A DNA stretch of 64,000 bases from Daphnia pulex (GCF_021134715.1 NC_060018.1:10123501-10187500), one strand, 5' to 3'; shown: positions 22,165-33,466, counted from the stretch's first letter. Notes: generated by a model not told the origin, from the sequence alone. A program made the numbers and translations.

Positions 22165-23710
22165 TTAAGGATTAGGAGGTGACATCTGGGGAGAATTTTT
22201 TGAAAGAAGGAGGCTTGACCAGAGAGACTGTATTTCGTTTATGGCTGGGGTGAGGTTTTGGCTGCGGGCGGTCCAGACGGTGATGATGTAGGATTGGATG
22301 AGGGCCAGTATTTTCTCTTTATTGGGGCCATTTCCAATGTCTCCATTTATTGTTGATTTGAGTGTTTTTTGACATCCAAGTTTCGTTAGTTGAATTCGAA
22401 GCCATAAACTGATGTGGACTTTCTCAGAACAGAGTAACATAAGATGGTCGTCAGTTTCTTGGCCGCCATTGCATAGAGGACATTGGTCATTTATAGAAAG
22501 TCTGAGGCTTGTGAGGCGCATTTTGGTAGGGAGCTGATTATGGTTGAAATCCCAGACCAGTTCAGCGTTTCTTCCTTTCATTTTGGCCACCCAACGCCAG
22601 ATGGAAGCCCAGTCGAGGTCTGGTTTCGCAACTTCGGTTCTCCCTGGTTGCCCAAGGTTAGCAATCAGGTGATTGTAGGTGGCGCGGTGATTGGATACGG
22701 TTGACGATGTGAAGATGCCAGCTTTAAGTAGATCGGTGATGGTTGAAAGTGCGGTGGTGAAATATGGATGTGATGAATGGGTTGCATTTAATCTGGGCTG
22801 GATGATTTGTTGAAGGAGATTCTTGAGGTGTGGACCCAACCAATAAACGGCTGCAGCTCTCTCAATAGCCTCGGGATGGATTAAAGATTTAAAGATTTGA
22901 CGGGTGAAAAGGGATTGGAAGAATTGAAAAAGTAAGGTGACTCCAAGTCCACCTTGGAGTCGGGGGCGGATCAAAACATTTAGGGGTGGGTGCTCTCTTC
23001 TTTGTGCCCAAAGAAATTTGTTGCATTTTTGTTGGAGGAGAAGGGCTTGGGTTTTGTTGCAAGGGAGTACATGAGCTATATGAATAAGTTGTGATAAGAC
23101 ATGTTGTTTGATGAATAGGACGCGACCATAAAAAGTGAAATGACGGTGTGTGTTTGTGATAAGAATATTTTGTATGATGTTGAACTGTCTTTGCCAATTG
23201 TCTCTTACTGTTGTTTTTATTTCAGAATAAAAAGTAATTCCAAGAATCTTCAAATTGTCTACTTGAGTTATCCAATCATGTGGCCAAGTACGTTTAGGAT
23301 GAGTTTGATTGAAATTGCTTCTACGTGGGATCGAACTCCTAACCTCAGGAATCCCAGCCGACGCCGCTACCGTCTGCGCTACTACGGTCTGTGGACAATG
23401 ATATAAGGTCCAAGTGCCTAGACCAAGTAATTTTGTCTTCCCCTTGTTAATACGTGCATTTGTCCAGGCACAAAATTCTAGAATAATCTCGCATGCACGA
23501 CGTACATCTTTCATTGATGAGACAAAAACTACTAGATCATCTACATATGCACGAACTTTGATGCGTTTTCCGTAGTGTTCAATTCCGTCAATACCCCTAG
23601 ACAAGCAAACTAAAAGCGGTTCAATATAGAGGGCAAACAGATGGACTGACAGAGGGCACCCCTGTCGCACGGATTGTGCATTGTCCACAGTACCGACTAT
23701 GTCATTACCG
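22165..23710 (-). CDS. LINE L1: C-terminal reverse transcriptase fragment (ORF2)
   Basis: The surviving part of ORF2 is open to the stop at 22165. It begins within the RT palm, with VRQGCPLSVHLFALY and the catalytic AYVDDLVVF. It continues through the thumb region to a C-terminal Cys/His finger, CPLCNGG..H..C, as in zf-RVT domains. A tRNA-like sequence (23317-23394) is read in frame as VVAQTVAASAGIPEV. The upstream endonuclease and fingers are missing through truncation, so it cannot be active on its own. Confidence 0.88.
23317..23394 (-). other. tRNA-like module 2 in LINE L1 ORF2
   Basis: On the coding strand: A-box-like tagcgcagacggtagcg and B-box-like agttcgatccc at the spacing of a tRNA, with ends of limited pairing. 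It encodes VVAQTVAASAGIPEVRSSIP in the ORF2 frame. Confidence 0.65.
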
Positions 23711-24482
23711 TCTGGCAGCTTCTGATGTTTCTTAAATATTTGTTTCCATTAATATTTGATCCTATTATAGCTATGTCGATAATTCTTCACTTAGACTTCA
23801 AATTATAAAACTAATCAAATAGAATCAAGTAAAAACTTATATAAAAATAAAGAATTAAAAAATATATATTTTAAACATTTTACCTATTGCCCATACCTAT
23901 TAAGCTATTATACTATGCGTAGGTTATACATAGAAAAATCTGTAGGCCTATTTTGTGTTTAGGACTACCCCATATGCAGCGTTTTTTAACCTTTTTTTAA
24001 ATCACGATTTATTTCGCGATCAAATTAAAAAGCGAAACCCTAGATTAAAAATTCCATACTAAAATTAGCTGTAACAGTTAGGAAATATATTAGGGGGGAA
24101 AAATTCAAGCTGATTTTAAGGTCAATTATTTCAAGCCAGATCATAAAACGTCCTAGCTAGGAAAATAAAAGCTGATTTCTGCTAAAAAAAAGTGGAGCGA
24201 AACCCTAGATGAAAACTTCCATACTGGAATTAGCTTACAGTTAGGAAATATATTTAGGGAGAAAAATTCAAGCTGGTTTTCAGGTTAATTTTTTCAAGCA
24301 AAATAAGAAAACGCCCTAGCTTGAAGAAAAAGCTGATTTCTGCTAAAAAAAGGGGGAATTATGTTGAGGTAAAAAATTTCGAGGTGATTGCAAGCATCAT
24401 AGCTGGTTTGATTTTTTAGCCTAGCACCGCGCGAGCTGTTATTAGCTAACAGTTAAAATTTAAGCTAAAAGTTTCGTACGGG

Positions 24483-24545
24483 AGAGGTTATCACATCGTC
24501 TTCGCAAGCTGAAGATCCGCAGTTCGTTCCTAGGTGGAAGCATCA
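24483..24545 (+). pseudogene. 3' half of tRNA-Val relic (U1)
   Basis: Follows the right end of element A2: agaggttatcac to aggtggaagca. It matches the 3' two thirds of tRNA-Val, with a mutated T loop (gttcgttcc). Its 5' half is at 17148-17168. Confidence 0.7.
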
Positions 24546-24757
24546 GAAAAGCTATGGGAACAAATAATATCCGAAGAAAAGTAAAAAAAAATGAGTAATA
24601 GTAGTGTATCTCATCTAGACGATTAGAAGTATTAGGCAACTGTGAACTACCCACAAAACCAAACAAACATAATAAAAGTTCGTTCACGGCTAGCGGACAG
24701 GACAAAATGTCTTCAATAAAACTTGGTTGATGACATTGGAATAGAGTAAAATTTCAA

Positions 24758-24830
24758 GCCTGGCTAGCTCAGTCGGTAGAGCATGAGACTCTTAATCTCA
24801 GGGTCGGGGGTTCGAGCCCCCCGTTGGGCG
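24758..24830 (+). tRNA. tRNA-Lys(CTT), U2
   Basis: 73 nt, identical in all stems to the U1 copy. Anticodon CTT, B box ggttcgagccc. It looks functional. Confidence 0.92.
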
Positions 24831-24926
24831 TTACATATTTGCAAATATTGTAGATTTAATTTAAATTTTGGGAGACCATCGTTAGTATTTTGTAGTCATT
24901 TCAGAAAAATTCAATGATAGCATGAA

Positions 24927-24999
24927 GTTTCCATAGTGAAGTGGTTATCACGTCGGCCTAACACGCTGAAGGTCCTCAGTTCGATCCTGGGTGGAAACA
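24927..24999 (+). tRNA. tRNA-Val(AAC), U2
   Basis: 73 nt with anticodon AAC and an intact acceptor stem. One D-loop change (gtgaag for gtgtag) falls within the A box. A T-run follows within about 12 nt. Probably functional. Confidence 0.85.
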
Positions 25000-26991
25000 G
25001 GGGAGTATTTTTTAGAAAGACTATCAATCAGATGCATATTTGGAATTTATGCAAAGGCCATATTCTTTGTGAATGAAATCTACAATCTGACAATCTGAAA
25101 ATATTCGCAATGCTGTATCCGGAAGAAGTCAACAGACAGGGGGAGATCAATGGCGACTGCTTTTGTTGTGCAGGTGCTATAACCCTTAAGATACTTTCTT
25201 CTTTAGCCAATCGACAATGCCCTTTGGTTTTAGGAATGTGGGAAATGACTTGTGCTGGATGGGGAAGAAGTCCATAAACACCAGAAGAGGGGAATCTATG
25301 ATAGATTACACCTGAACCTGGAACAGTAGCTCCACAGAGAGAATGAACATGATGCGTGTGCACCCTACGCTGCAAATGTTCAGTAGATTCAACAGTCATC
25401 AGCTAAAGAAGCCATATCGTGAGTGTGCACTCTACAATGCAAGCTTTAGTCGGGTATAAAGTCATGAGAAGACGAGTTCAAAATAGAGCAAGAGATTTCA
25501 ATTACCATGCGCCCCTGGGTGGGATCGAACCACCAGCCTCCCGGTTTTTTTTAATATTTAAACGATTTTTTGTCACGATTAAAATTTAAATTGCTTTGAG
25601 GATACTTGGGGCATATACGAGATTTGTGACATAAGTGACTTGCTGTGCCCAAGGAGAAACATAACAAAGAAAAAGAAACATTTCGAGACGGAAATGAGAG
25701 AGGACAAATGATTTTGGTGAAAAATGTGAAATTTAACAATACGACATCTGGGGGGGATCCAAGAAATATTAATTGTAATGAGAGAACAATTTTGTATAAA
25801 GATAAGAAGAAATCTGTTGAGAATTTTGAGAGGGAATATTTATGGATTAGAAGGTGACATCTGGGGAGAATTTTTTGAATGAAGGAGGCTTGACCAGAGA
25901 GACTGTATTTCATTGATGACTGGGGTGAGGTTTTGGCTGCGGGCGGTCCAGACGGTGATGATGTAGGATTGGATGAGTGCCAATATTTTCTCTTTATTGG
26001 GGCCATTTCCAATGTCTCCATTTATTGTTGATTTGAGTGGTTTTTGACATCCAAGTTTCGTTAGTTGAATTCGGAGCCATAAACGTATGTGAACTTTTTG
26101 AGAACATAGTAACATAAGATGGTCGTCAGTTTCTTGGCCGCCATTGCATAGAGGACATTGGTCATTTCTAGAAAGTCTGAGGCTTGTGAGGCGCATTTTG
26201 GTAGGGAGCTGATTATGGTTGAAATCCCAGACCAGTTCAGCGTTTCTTCCTTTCATTTTTGCCACCCAACGCCAGATGGAAGCCCAGTCGAGGTCCGGTT
26301 TCGCAACTTCGGTTCTCCCTGGTTGCCCAAGGTTAGCGATCAGGTGATTGTAGGTGGCGCGGTGATTGGATACGGTTGACGATGTGAAGATGCCAGCTTT
26401 AAGTAGATCGGTGATGGTTGAAAGTGCGGTGGTGAAGTATGGATGTGATGAATGGGTTGCATTAAATCTGGGCTGGATGATTTGTTGAAGGAGATTCTTG
26501 AGGTGTGGACCCAACCAATAAACGGCTGCAGCTCTCTCAATAGCCCCGGGATGGATTAAAGATTTAAAGATTTGACGGGTGAAAAGGGATTGGAAGAATT
26601 GAAAAAGTAAGGTGACTCCAAGTCCACCTTGGAGTCGGGGGCGGATCAAAACATTTAGGGGTGGGTGCTCTCTTCGTTGTGCCCAAAGAAATTTGTTGCA
26701 TTTTTGTTGGAGGAGAAGGGCTTGGGTTTTGTTGCAAGGGAGTACATGAGCTATATGAACAAGTTGTGATAAGACATGTTGTTTGATGAATAGGACGCGA
26801 CCATAAATAGTGAAATGACGGTGTGTGTTTGTGATAAGAATATTTTGTATGATGTTGAACTGTCTTTGCCAATTGTCTCTTACTGTTGTTTTTATTTCAG
26901 AAGAAAAAGTAATTCCAAGAATTTTCAAGTTGTCTACTTGAGTTATCCAATCATGTGGCCAAGTACGTTTAGGATGAGTTTGATTGAAATT

Positions 26992-27069
26992 GCTTCAACG
27001 TGGGATCGAACTCCTAACCTCAGGAATCCCAGCTGACGCCGCTACCGTCTGCGCTACTACGGCCTGTGG
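26992..27069 (-). other. tRNA-like module 2 in LINE L2 ORF2
   Basis: Same module as at 23317, with A- and B-box-like blocks on the coding strand. Here its 3' end carries the TGA stop that breaks ORF2. Confidence 0.65.
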
Positions 27070-27987
27070 ACATTGATTTAAGGTCCAAGTGCCTAGACCA
27101 AGTAATTTTGTCTTCCCCTTGTTAATACGTGCATTTGTCCAGGCACAAAATTCTAGAATAATCTCGCATGCACGACGTACATCTTTCATTGATGAGACAA
27201 AAACTACTAGATCATCTACATATGCACGAACTTTGATGCGTTTTCCGTAGTGTTCAATTCCGTCAATACCCCTAGACAAGGAAACTAAAAGCGGTTCAAT
27301 ATAGAGGGCAAACAGATGGACTGACAGAGGGCACCCCTGTCGCACGGATTGTGCATTGTCCACAGTACCGACTATGTCATTACCGTTCAATGGGCATAGT
27401 TCAGTTATACTGTACGGCGTTTTCAACCAATCAACAAAGAGGGGGGATAGCCCATGGCTGTCATTACTTCCCACAGAACGTCTCGATTGACAAGGTCATA
27501 TGCTTTCTCTAAATCGTACGCGATAATGGCGGCCGGTTTGAGAGAAGATACCTCTTTTGATTTACGACCTGTATTATCAATGACATCTCGGATTAAACAC
27601 AAGCTGTCAAAGATATAGCGGCCGGGTTCACCACCTTTTTGATGTGAGTCTAGAGAGTTTTGAAGAGATTTTCTCAGACGAAAAGCCAATACTGACGCGA
27701 TTAACTTGTAATCGGTATTTAACAAAGAGATTGGTCGGTAATCGGTGATTTTACTCGGTGTTGGGATTTTTGGGACTAATCTTATAGCTGCCCTTCCCTG
27801 CGACGGCTGGAGTTTTCTTTTGTCGAGGACGTAATTCATCATTTCCAGAAAATGAACACCAATAACATCCCAAAATTTTATATAAAACTCAAAAGGAATG
27901 CCATCTGTGCCCGGGGCCTTGTTCTTTTTAGTTGCCTTAAGGGCGTTGTTAATTTCATCTACTATGAACGGATCTACAAGAAAGTTG

Positions 27988-28060
27988 TCACTCTCCGGGA
28001 TCGAACCTAGTATTCCTCGATTCAACGCTTGAGCGTTTAACGACTGAGCTACCACTGATA
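27988..28060 (-). other. tRNA-like module 1 in LINE L2 ORF2
   Basis: On the coding strand: A box ggtagctcagtcgtt and B box ggttcgatccc, about 73 nt in all. It is translated in frame as VVAQSLNAQALNRGILGSIP between the endonuclease and RT domains. The stems are partly mismatched. Confidence 0.7.
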
Positions 28061-29380
28061 CACCCGAATCGTTTTTAGTGGGTTTTGTACGGGTAAGTGC
28101 ACCTCTAATCCCTTCTAGAAATTTTCCAGCTAATTGGGTATTGGGGGAGGGCTGGTTCTGAAAAATTCTACTAAAGTGTTCAATTATTTCTTGGTTAATC
28201 TGCTCAGGTTGGGTAATTTTACAGTTATCATTAGTTTTGAGCTGAGTGATCAGAGACTTCTGGAAATTGCTCGTTGACTTGTTCATATGAAAGGTAGATG
28301 GCTCTTCTTCGGCTATACTTTGAACGCGTGAACGTATTGCAAATCCCCTCAATGCTTCTCGCTCCCAGGCTAGAAACTCACGTTTAAACTCCATGTAACG
28401 CGCATGATTGAAATTTACATTGTTCACGGTTTCTTTTAGTTGATGTTGGAGCAATTTCCTTTTGACTCTCTGATCACAGATTCTCTTTTTACAATAGTTC
28501 ATTGATAATCGCCTGAGGCTAGGTTTGAAAATAATCTCCCACCAATGATCTACGTTTTCAATACGGGATGGGTGTTGAGACATTTCTTCAATAAAGACAT
28601 GCACCAAGTTTATATATTCTTCTTCCTCAAGAATTGATGAGTTAAGTTTCCATAAATTCCTTGACTTGTTCCTCACTACACTAGGAGGGGTGGTGCTGTT
28701 TATATACCCTACGATTGGTCTGTGATCCCCGAGTGGTAAGTCGTGCAAATGGATATCAGAAAATTTTACGTGATGGTGGCAATAAATTCGGTCCAATCTA
28801 GCCTGGCTAGCCGCACAATTGTACGTCCAACAAGGTTCATTTTTCCGAATTTCTCTCCAGACATCTGTTAATGAAAGGGCTTTTACTAAATCTCGGAGGG
28901 GTTCTAGTAATGCTAGTCTAATTTTAGGTGGTGTTGTCTTGCTACTTTTACGGTCATCGATCTCGTCAACGGCATTAAAATCTCCCAATATAATTGCTGG
29001 TGCCTTATACTGGGCAACATAAGCCGGAATAGTTTGCCGGAGGAAAGAATCTCTATAACTTTTATTTTGGTCACCAGATGGGGCGTAAATACACACGAAA
29101 GCAAGACCCTTTACTTCCATGGCTATCAGCCTCCCCTCCGGTTCAAACAAAATTTTTTTGGCGCTCAGCCCGTGTCGTACTAGGATGGCTGTCCCATGTT
29201 GTCTAGGACCGAGATTTGTGTGCATCTGGTAATGTTTAGTAAATACGGTGCTAGAGTGAAATACTACTTCTTGCAAACATATAATATCAAGTTTATGATG
29301 TAAAAAGAAATTGAGTATTATTTGAAGTTTGTCAGGTGACGATATTCTGTTGATATTATATGTCGCGATGTTAGTCATGA

Positions 29381-30880
29381 TTAATATTTAAATTTGGGTT
29401 TAGAGGGTTGGGTTTTGTTATCGTGGGCTTTTTTCCTTCTAACGGCCTCCATTGCTTTGAGAGTTTTATCTTCTATGGGGGTTGATGGAGTGCCGAGGGG
29501 GACGCCCAAGGACTCCTGAGTCTCACTCACATGACTAGCCTCCTGGCTATCAAGTGGCCGTTGTCCTGGCTGAATACTCCCACCAGAAAAAGAAATGTCT
29601 TCATCAGGATTTGAAATCGAAACCACCTCGGTTGCATCCATCTCTTCAACCACCTCGTTATCCATCTGATCTATCGTGGATGGAATAGATGGTACTCCAG
29701 GTGAGATTGGAGCGGGTGGAACATCGTTCCTCCCAGAGAGGGCGGGAAAAGAATTAATGTCCACACCCGGTATCGAAACTGGAACCTCTCGAGTCGGAGA
29801 CCCGAGTTCAACCAACTGAGCTACACCAGATTCAATTTCCTCAGCTACCTCGCCCGAGCCAGAGGAAGAGGCAGTACGACTCCTCTTTTTTGATTGTTTT
29901 TGTTGGTCACGGAATTCCCTCGTCTGTTTCATTTTCTTTTTCTTGACCAATTTGGACGCAACAGACGAACCTACACAGTTGGTGTCTTCAGCGTCAGCAT
30001 CGTTGTCAGAAGAAGATTCAGTTCCATCGGGTTTCGAAATCGGATCCTCTGGAGCTCCATCAAGAACGACAACAGTCGACGTCGTTGGCCTCTGGGCTAA
30101 CTCAGGGAATGTATCAGCGTCAACAGTTGGAGCAATTGGCATTTGTCCGCCACCAATCGGGCCTGTCTCCTGGGGCTTCCTAACAGTTGTCCTAACTGGG
30201 CCACGATTTGTTAGTAATACACTACTATAGCTACGTGTTCCAATGGGGCCTTTTGAAATGGTGCTGGGGTTGGTTAAACTACGGGGTTGCTTGGGGCAAT
30301 TAGCTAAGACATGGGTGGGAGAATCACACATGCGGCATGTGTGCATTTGCCCTGCATAAGACACCAATATTGGTTCCTTGTAGCTTCCAAAGGTGATATA
30401 AGACGGAATGCTCTTGTGGATTTCCATATCCACGTTGACAATTCCAGTCTTTATCCCGTTCCACCTTGGGAGCGATCTATCCTGATACGTGTCCCAAAAA
30501 ATCCGAGAAATCACTCCATACTCACGCAATCTCTTGTTTAGCAGGCTTAGGTCATCATCGAATTTGAAATGTTGAATTCTAACGCGTACAAGGTTAACTG
30601 ACCTATCTCTCACTCTAATTTTGACCTCCTTGCCACTAATGACTACTGATTCTTTAGCACTAAATTTATTCAAAAATTCAATATGGTCATTGACGGTCTT
30701 GAACCCAATTCGGAAAACGCAAATAGCTCGTCCTGGTAGGCGAGAAACTGCATCAAAGATGCTATCAGATTCATTACTGTCGTGCTCGAAACATTCGTAG
30801 AACTCATGCCTGGTCACTTCAGTATTACCAAAAGAGATTTCAGCAGTACGTGGCCAGACGTCTGGGGATTCCGATCCCAT
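29381..30880 (-). CDS. LINE L2 ORF1 (CCHC nucleic-acid-binding protein)
   Basis: Predicted RNA-binding protein of the LINE particle, about 500 residues, starting at MGSESPDVWPR (the same start lies at 39423 in L3). The first ~200 residues are globular and contain conserved segments such as RVRIQHFKFDDDL. A zinc knuckle CRMCDSPTHVLANC (CX2CX4HX4C) lies near residue 190. The rest is acidic and Ser/Pro-rich with a Lys/Arg patch (KKRSRTASSS). A tRNA-like module is read as GVAQLVELGSPTREVPVSIP near residue 350-375. The stop is 3 bp before the ORF2 start. The frame is intact; a longer upstream extension from 30925 is possible. Confidence 0.85.
   Translation of the reverse strand: MGSESPDVWPRTAEISFGNTEVTRHEFYECFEHDSNESDSIFDAVSRLPGRAICVFRIGFKTVNDHIEFLNKFSAKESVVISGKEVKIRVRDRSVNLVRVRIQHFKFDDDLSLLNKRLREYGVISRIFWDTYQDRSLPRWNGIKTGIVNVDMEIHKSIPSYITFGSYKEPILVSYAGQMHTCRMCDSPTHVLANCPKQPRSLTNPSTISKGPIGTRSYSSVLLTNRGPVRTTVRKPQETGPIGGGQMPIAPTVDADTFPELAQRPTTSTVVVLDGAPEDPISKPDGTESSSDNDADAEDTNCVGSSVASKLVKKKKMKQTREFRDQQKQSKKRSRTASSSGSGEVAEEIESGVAQLVELGSPTREVPVSIPGVDINSFPALSGRNDVPPAPISPGVPSIPSTIDQMDNEVVEEMDATEVVSISNPDEDISFSGGSIQPGQRPLDSQEASHVSETQESLGVPLGTPSTPIEDKTLKAMEAVRRKKAHDNKTQPSKPKFKY
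29762..29831 (-). other. tRNA-like module 3 in LINE L2 ORF1
   Basis: On the coding strand: ggtgtagctcagttggtt (A box) and agtttcgatacc (weak B box), about 70 nt. It reads in frame as GVAQLVELGSPTREV. Confidence 0.6.
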
Positions 30881-31570
30881 TTTACCCACAATAACAGGGG
30901 CAAAAGGACGGGGAGAAAAATGCATAAAGAGGGAACAAAACCAAAATGGCGCTCAACAAACAACAAGGGAAACAGGACACACAAGCAACAATACAACAAA
31001 AGAGAAACTAAAAAAGAACAAATAGTTTTTTTACTCACAGCAAGATGTCACACTTGGAAGATCAGTTGGACACGTCTAGTCACAGCCGAACGCGCTAGCC
31101 AATTGCGCCACAGAGGCATGTTAATTAACTAACGACACCCATTAGGAAAGCAAACAATACATTTTTGTGCAGCTGTGCTGTGCTGTGCCTGGAAGAATTT
31201 CTTCTTGTTCCTATTTCATAAACATCGTGGATGTTTTATGAATTCATTAATTCAATGAACTTTAAATGGTGTGTTGGACATTAATTTACATATCCTGTAA
31301 GAATAAATCGCTTTGAATAAGCGAAACAGTAAATATATCAAATTCAAATTCATTGAAGTGGTGTTTGCCAGCTCGTCAAAGCAGTATTTTTGATTTTTCT
31401 TCAACACCAATGCAAGATATGACTTATAAGAAGTTATTATGTCAATTATTCATGTGTGAACGAAGTAGAAATGAAAATCCATATTTTTACCTAAAATGTA
31501 TCATTATTGAAAATTGACTTCAATTCCGTAGGTTGGCTAGTCTTCATGTGAATTCAGAAAACCATAAGTT

Positions 31571-31690
31571 TGTCAGGAGTGGGATTTGAACCCACGCCTT
31601 CATTGAAGACCAGAACACTGCAATTTTTCTATATTGAATCAAGGAATATGTCCTTGAGTCTGGCGCCTTAGACTGCTCGGCCATCCTGAC
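31571..31690 (-). tRNA. tRNA-Leu(CAA) with intron, U2
   Basis: 120 nt. The acceptor GTCAGGA pairs perfectly with TCCTGAC, and the anticodon stem CCAGA with TCTGG. Anticodon CAA is followed by the intron. This is the best-preserved of the three tRNA-Leu copies. Confidence 0.92.
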
Positions 31691-31826
31691 CACATAATAT
31701 GTACCTAAATACCTTGTCCCTTAGTTATGTGGCATTGAAACTCTTTTCTGCACTTGCTCGCTGCACTGGCTCGCTGCACTGGCAGAGGGAAGAAGTCCAT
31801 AAACACCAGAAGGGAATCTATGATAG

Positions 31827-31861
31827 CAGCCGAACGCGCTAGCCAATTGCGCCACAGAGGC
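31827..31861 (-). pseudogene. Half tRNA-Asn (5' half), U2
   Basis: Same 35-nt fragment and breakpoint (cagccg) as in U0 and U1. Confidence 0.85.
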
Positions 31862-31966
31862 ATGCTGATTGGCTAACGACACCCATAAGGAAAGCAAACA
31901 TTACATTTTTACTAAGGCCAACACGAATAAAATCTTGCAGTTGACTTCCGGTATGCCATAGTGTAG

Positions 31967-33029
31967 CCCGTACGAAACTTTTAGCTAGTTCCGCACTAGA
32001 AATAGCTTAGGAGTATTTAGCTAGAAATATTCAGACTAAAATTTTTAAATTCCACATTGGGAATTTTAGGGTAGTTTAAGCTGTTTTTTCTAGCTAGAAA
32101 TCTTAGATTGAAGGTAGCTTGAAATTTTCTCGCTACCATACCAATTGACGAAAAAGGGATTTTCCGCGGTCGCTTCCTTTATTAGCCTGGTCACCCATCC
32201 AGTTACTGTTTTAAAATTATTTGCTGCACTTATTTAGCTATGGTCGCTGGTTGTCCGGATCTGGCAGCTTGTGATGTTTCTTAAATATTTGTTTCCATTA
32301 ATATTTGATCCTATTATAGCTATGTCGATAATTCTTCACTTAGACTTCAAATTATAAAACTAATCAAATAGAATCAAGTAAAAACTTATATAAAAATAAA
32401 GAATTAAAAAATATATATTTTCAACATTTTACCTATTGCCCATACCTATTAAGCTATTATACTATGCGTAGGTTATACATAGAAAAATCTGTAGGCCTAT
32501 TTTGTGTTTAGGACTACCTCATATGCAGCGTTTTTTTAACCTTTTTTATATCACGATTTATTTCGCGATCAAATTAAAAGCGAAACCCTAGATTGAAAAT
32601 TCCATACTAAAATTAGCTGTAACAGTTAGGAAATATATTAGGGAGGAAAAATTCGAGCTGATTTTAAGGTCAATTATTTCAAGCCAGATCATAAAACGTC
32701 CTAGCTAGAAAAATAAAAGCTGATTTCTGCTAAAAAAAGTGGAGCGAAACCCTAGATGAAAACTTCCATACTGGAATTAGCTTACAGTTAGGAAATATAT
32801 TTAGGGAGAAAAATTCAAGCTGGTTTTCAGGTTAATTTTTTCAAGCAAAATAAGAAAACGCCCTAGCTTGAAGAAAAAGCTGATTTCTGCTAAAAAAAAG
32901 GGGAATTATGTTGAGGTAAAAAATTTCGAGGTGATTGCAAGCATCATAGCTGGTTTGATTTTTTAGCCTAGCACCGCGCGAGCTGTTATTAGCTAACAGT
33001 TAAAATTTAAGCTAAAAGTTTCGTACGGG
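31967..33029. mobile_element. Element A, copy A3 (uninterrupted)
   Basis: 1063 bp with perfect CCCGTACGAAACTTTTAGCT ends and no secondary insertion. It is the reference for mapping the insertions in A2 and A4. No long open frame. It lies in the tRNA-Val relic, whose 3' half follows at 33030-33090. Confidence 0.87.
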
Positions 33030-33305
33030 AGAGGTTATCACATCGTCTTCGCAAGCTGAAGATCCTCAGTTCGTTCCTAGGTGGAAGCATCAGAAAAGCT
33101 ATGGGAACAAATAATATCCGAAGAAAAGTAAAAAAAAAATGAGTAATAGTAGTGTATCTCATCTAGACGATTAGAAGTATTAGGCAACTGTGAACTACCC
33201 ACAAAACCAAACAAACATAATAAAAGTTCGTTCACGGCTAGCGGACAGGACAAAATGTCTTCAATAAAACTTGGTTGATGACATTGGAATAGAGTCAAGT
33301 TTCAA

Positions 33306-33379
33306 GCCTGGCTAGCTCAGTCGGTAGAGCATGAGACTCTTAATCTCAGGGTCGGGGGTTCGAGCCCCCCCGTTGGGCG
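33306..33379 (+). tRNA. tRNA-Lys(CTT), U3, one-base insertion
   Basis: As in U1 but with seven instead of six C between the B box and acceptor (gagcccccccgttggg), giving 74 nt. The extra base disturbs the T/acceptor stacking, so function is doubtful. Confidence 0.75.
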
Positions 33380-33466
33380 TTACATATTTGCAAATATTGT
33401 AGATTTAATTTAGATTTTGGGAGTCCATCGTTAGTATTTTGTAGTCATTTCAGAAAAATTCATGAA

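Larger units (their letters stand above)
21862..23710 (-). mobile_element. LINE copy L1, 5'-truncated, in element A2
   Basis: The poly-A tail appears as a T-run at 21862 and the 5' truncation is at 23710. The target in A3 reads ggatctggcag; here tct stands on both sides, a 3 bp duplication. The sequence is nearly identical to the 3' third of L2 and L3, so the family was recently active. Confidence 0.9.
17169..24482. mobile_element. Element A, copy A2 (host of DIRS and LINE insertions)
   Basis: Begins CCCGTACG in the tRNA-Val relic and ends CGTACGGG before agaggttatc. It is interrupted by the DIRS-like element (17320-21709) and by LINE copy L1 (21862-23710). With both removed it aligns end to end with A3. 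Confidence 0.85.
15170..24691. repeat. tRNA-cluster tandem unit U1 (most complete)
   Basis: Order: tRNA-Lys, tRNA-Val, intact tRNA-Asn, tRNA-Gly, tRNA-Leu, half tRNA-Asn, then element A2 inside the tRNA-Val relic. This unit alone keeps tRNA-Gly and an uninterrupted tRNA-Asn. Its length comes from the DIRS-like element and the truncated LINE within A2. Confidence 0.85.
25840..29378 (-). pseudogene. LINE L2 ORF2: endonuclease and reverse transcriptase, broken
   Basis: ORF2 starts with ATG at 29378 (MTNIATYNINRI). The EEP endonuclease, which nicks the target, spans about residues 1-230, with CLQEVV, GDFNAVDE and GDHRPIVGY. The reverse transcriptase has APGTDGIPFEFY, DYRPISLLNTDYK, AYDLEKAYD and, after the break, AYVDDLVVF. 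A Cys/His finger (CPLCNGG..) is near the C-terminus. The frame is lost near 27425-27447 at a run of six C (GGCTATCCCCCCTC), where one more base would join it to FVDWL. A TGA stop near 26996 lies in tRNA-like module 2, where L1 and L3 have a sense codon. The C-terminal part (26928-25840) is otherwise open. Confidence 0.88.
25545..31082 (-). mobile_element. LINE copy L2, near full length, in tRNA-Asn
   Basis: A ~5.54 kb non-LTR retrotransposon with its poly-A tail at 25545 (as T-run) and 5' end at 31082 (TGACTAGACGTG). It has two ORFs: ORF1 with a CCHC knuckle, and ORF2 with an apurinic-type endonuclease, RT and a C-terminal finger. The layout fits the L1/Tx1-like group, which includes site-specific families; that assignment is inference. 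Three tRNA-like modules lie inside the ORFs. ORF2 is broken by a frameshift and a stop. Confidence 0.92.
25510..31117 (-). pseudogene. tRNA-Asn split in the anticodon loop by LINE L2
   Basis: The 3' half is at 25510-25544 and the 5' half at 31083-31117 (35 nt each). Compared with the intact 74-nt gene, ttaa of the anticodon loop is missing or merged with the LINE tail. Both halves keep their stems, so before insertion the gene was sound. Confidence 0.88.
24692..33239. repeat. tRNA-cluster tandem unit U2
   Basis: Order: tRNA-Lys, tRNA-Val, tRNA-Asn split by LINE L2, tRNA-Leu, half tRNA-Asn, element A3. tRNA-Gly is missing. It shares the LINE position and the Gly loss with U3. Confidence 0.85.

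Noticed and set aside
26158-26379. Plus-strand frames inside the LINE copies (also 22483, 34704, 30311, 38854)
   Set aside because: They are antisense shadows of the LINE ORFs and are conserved only through them.
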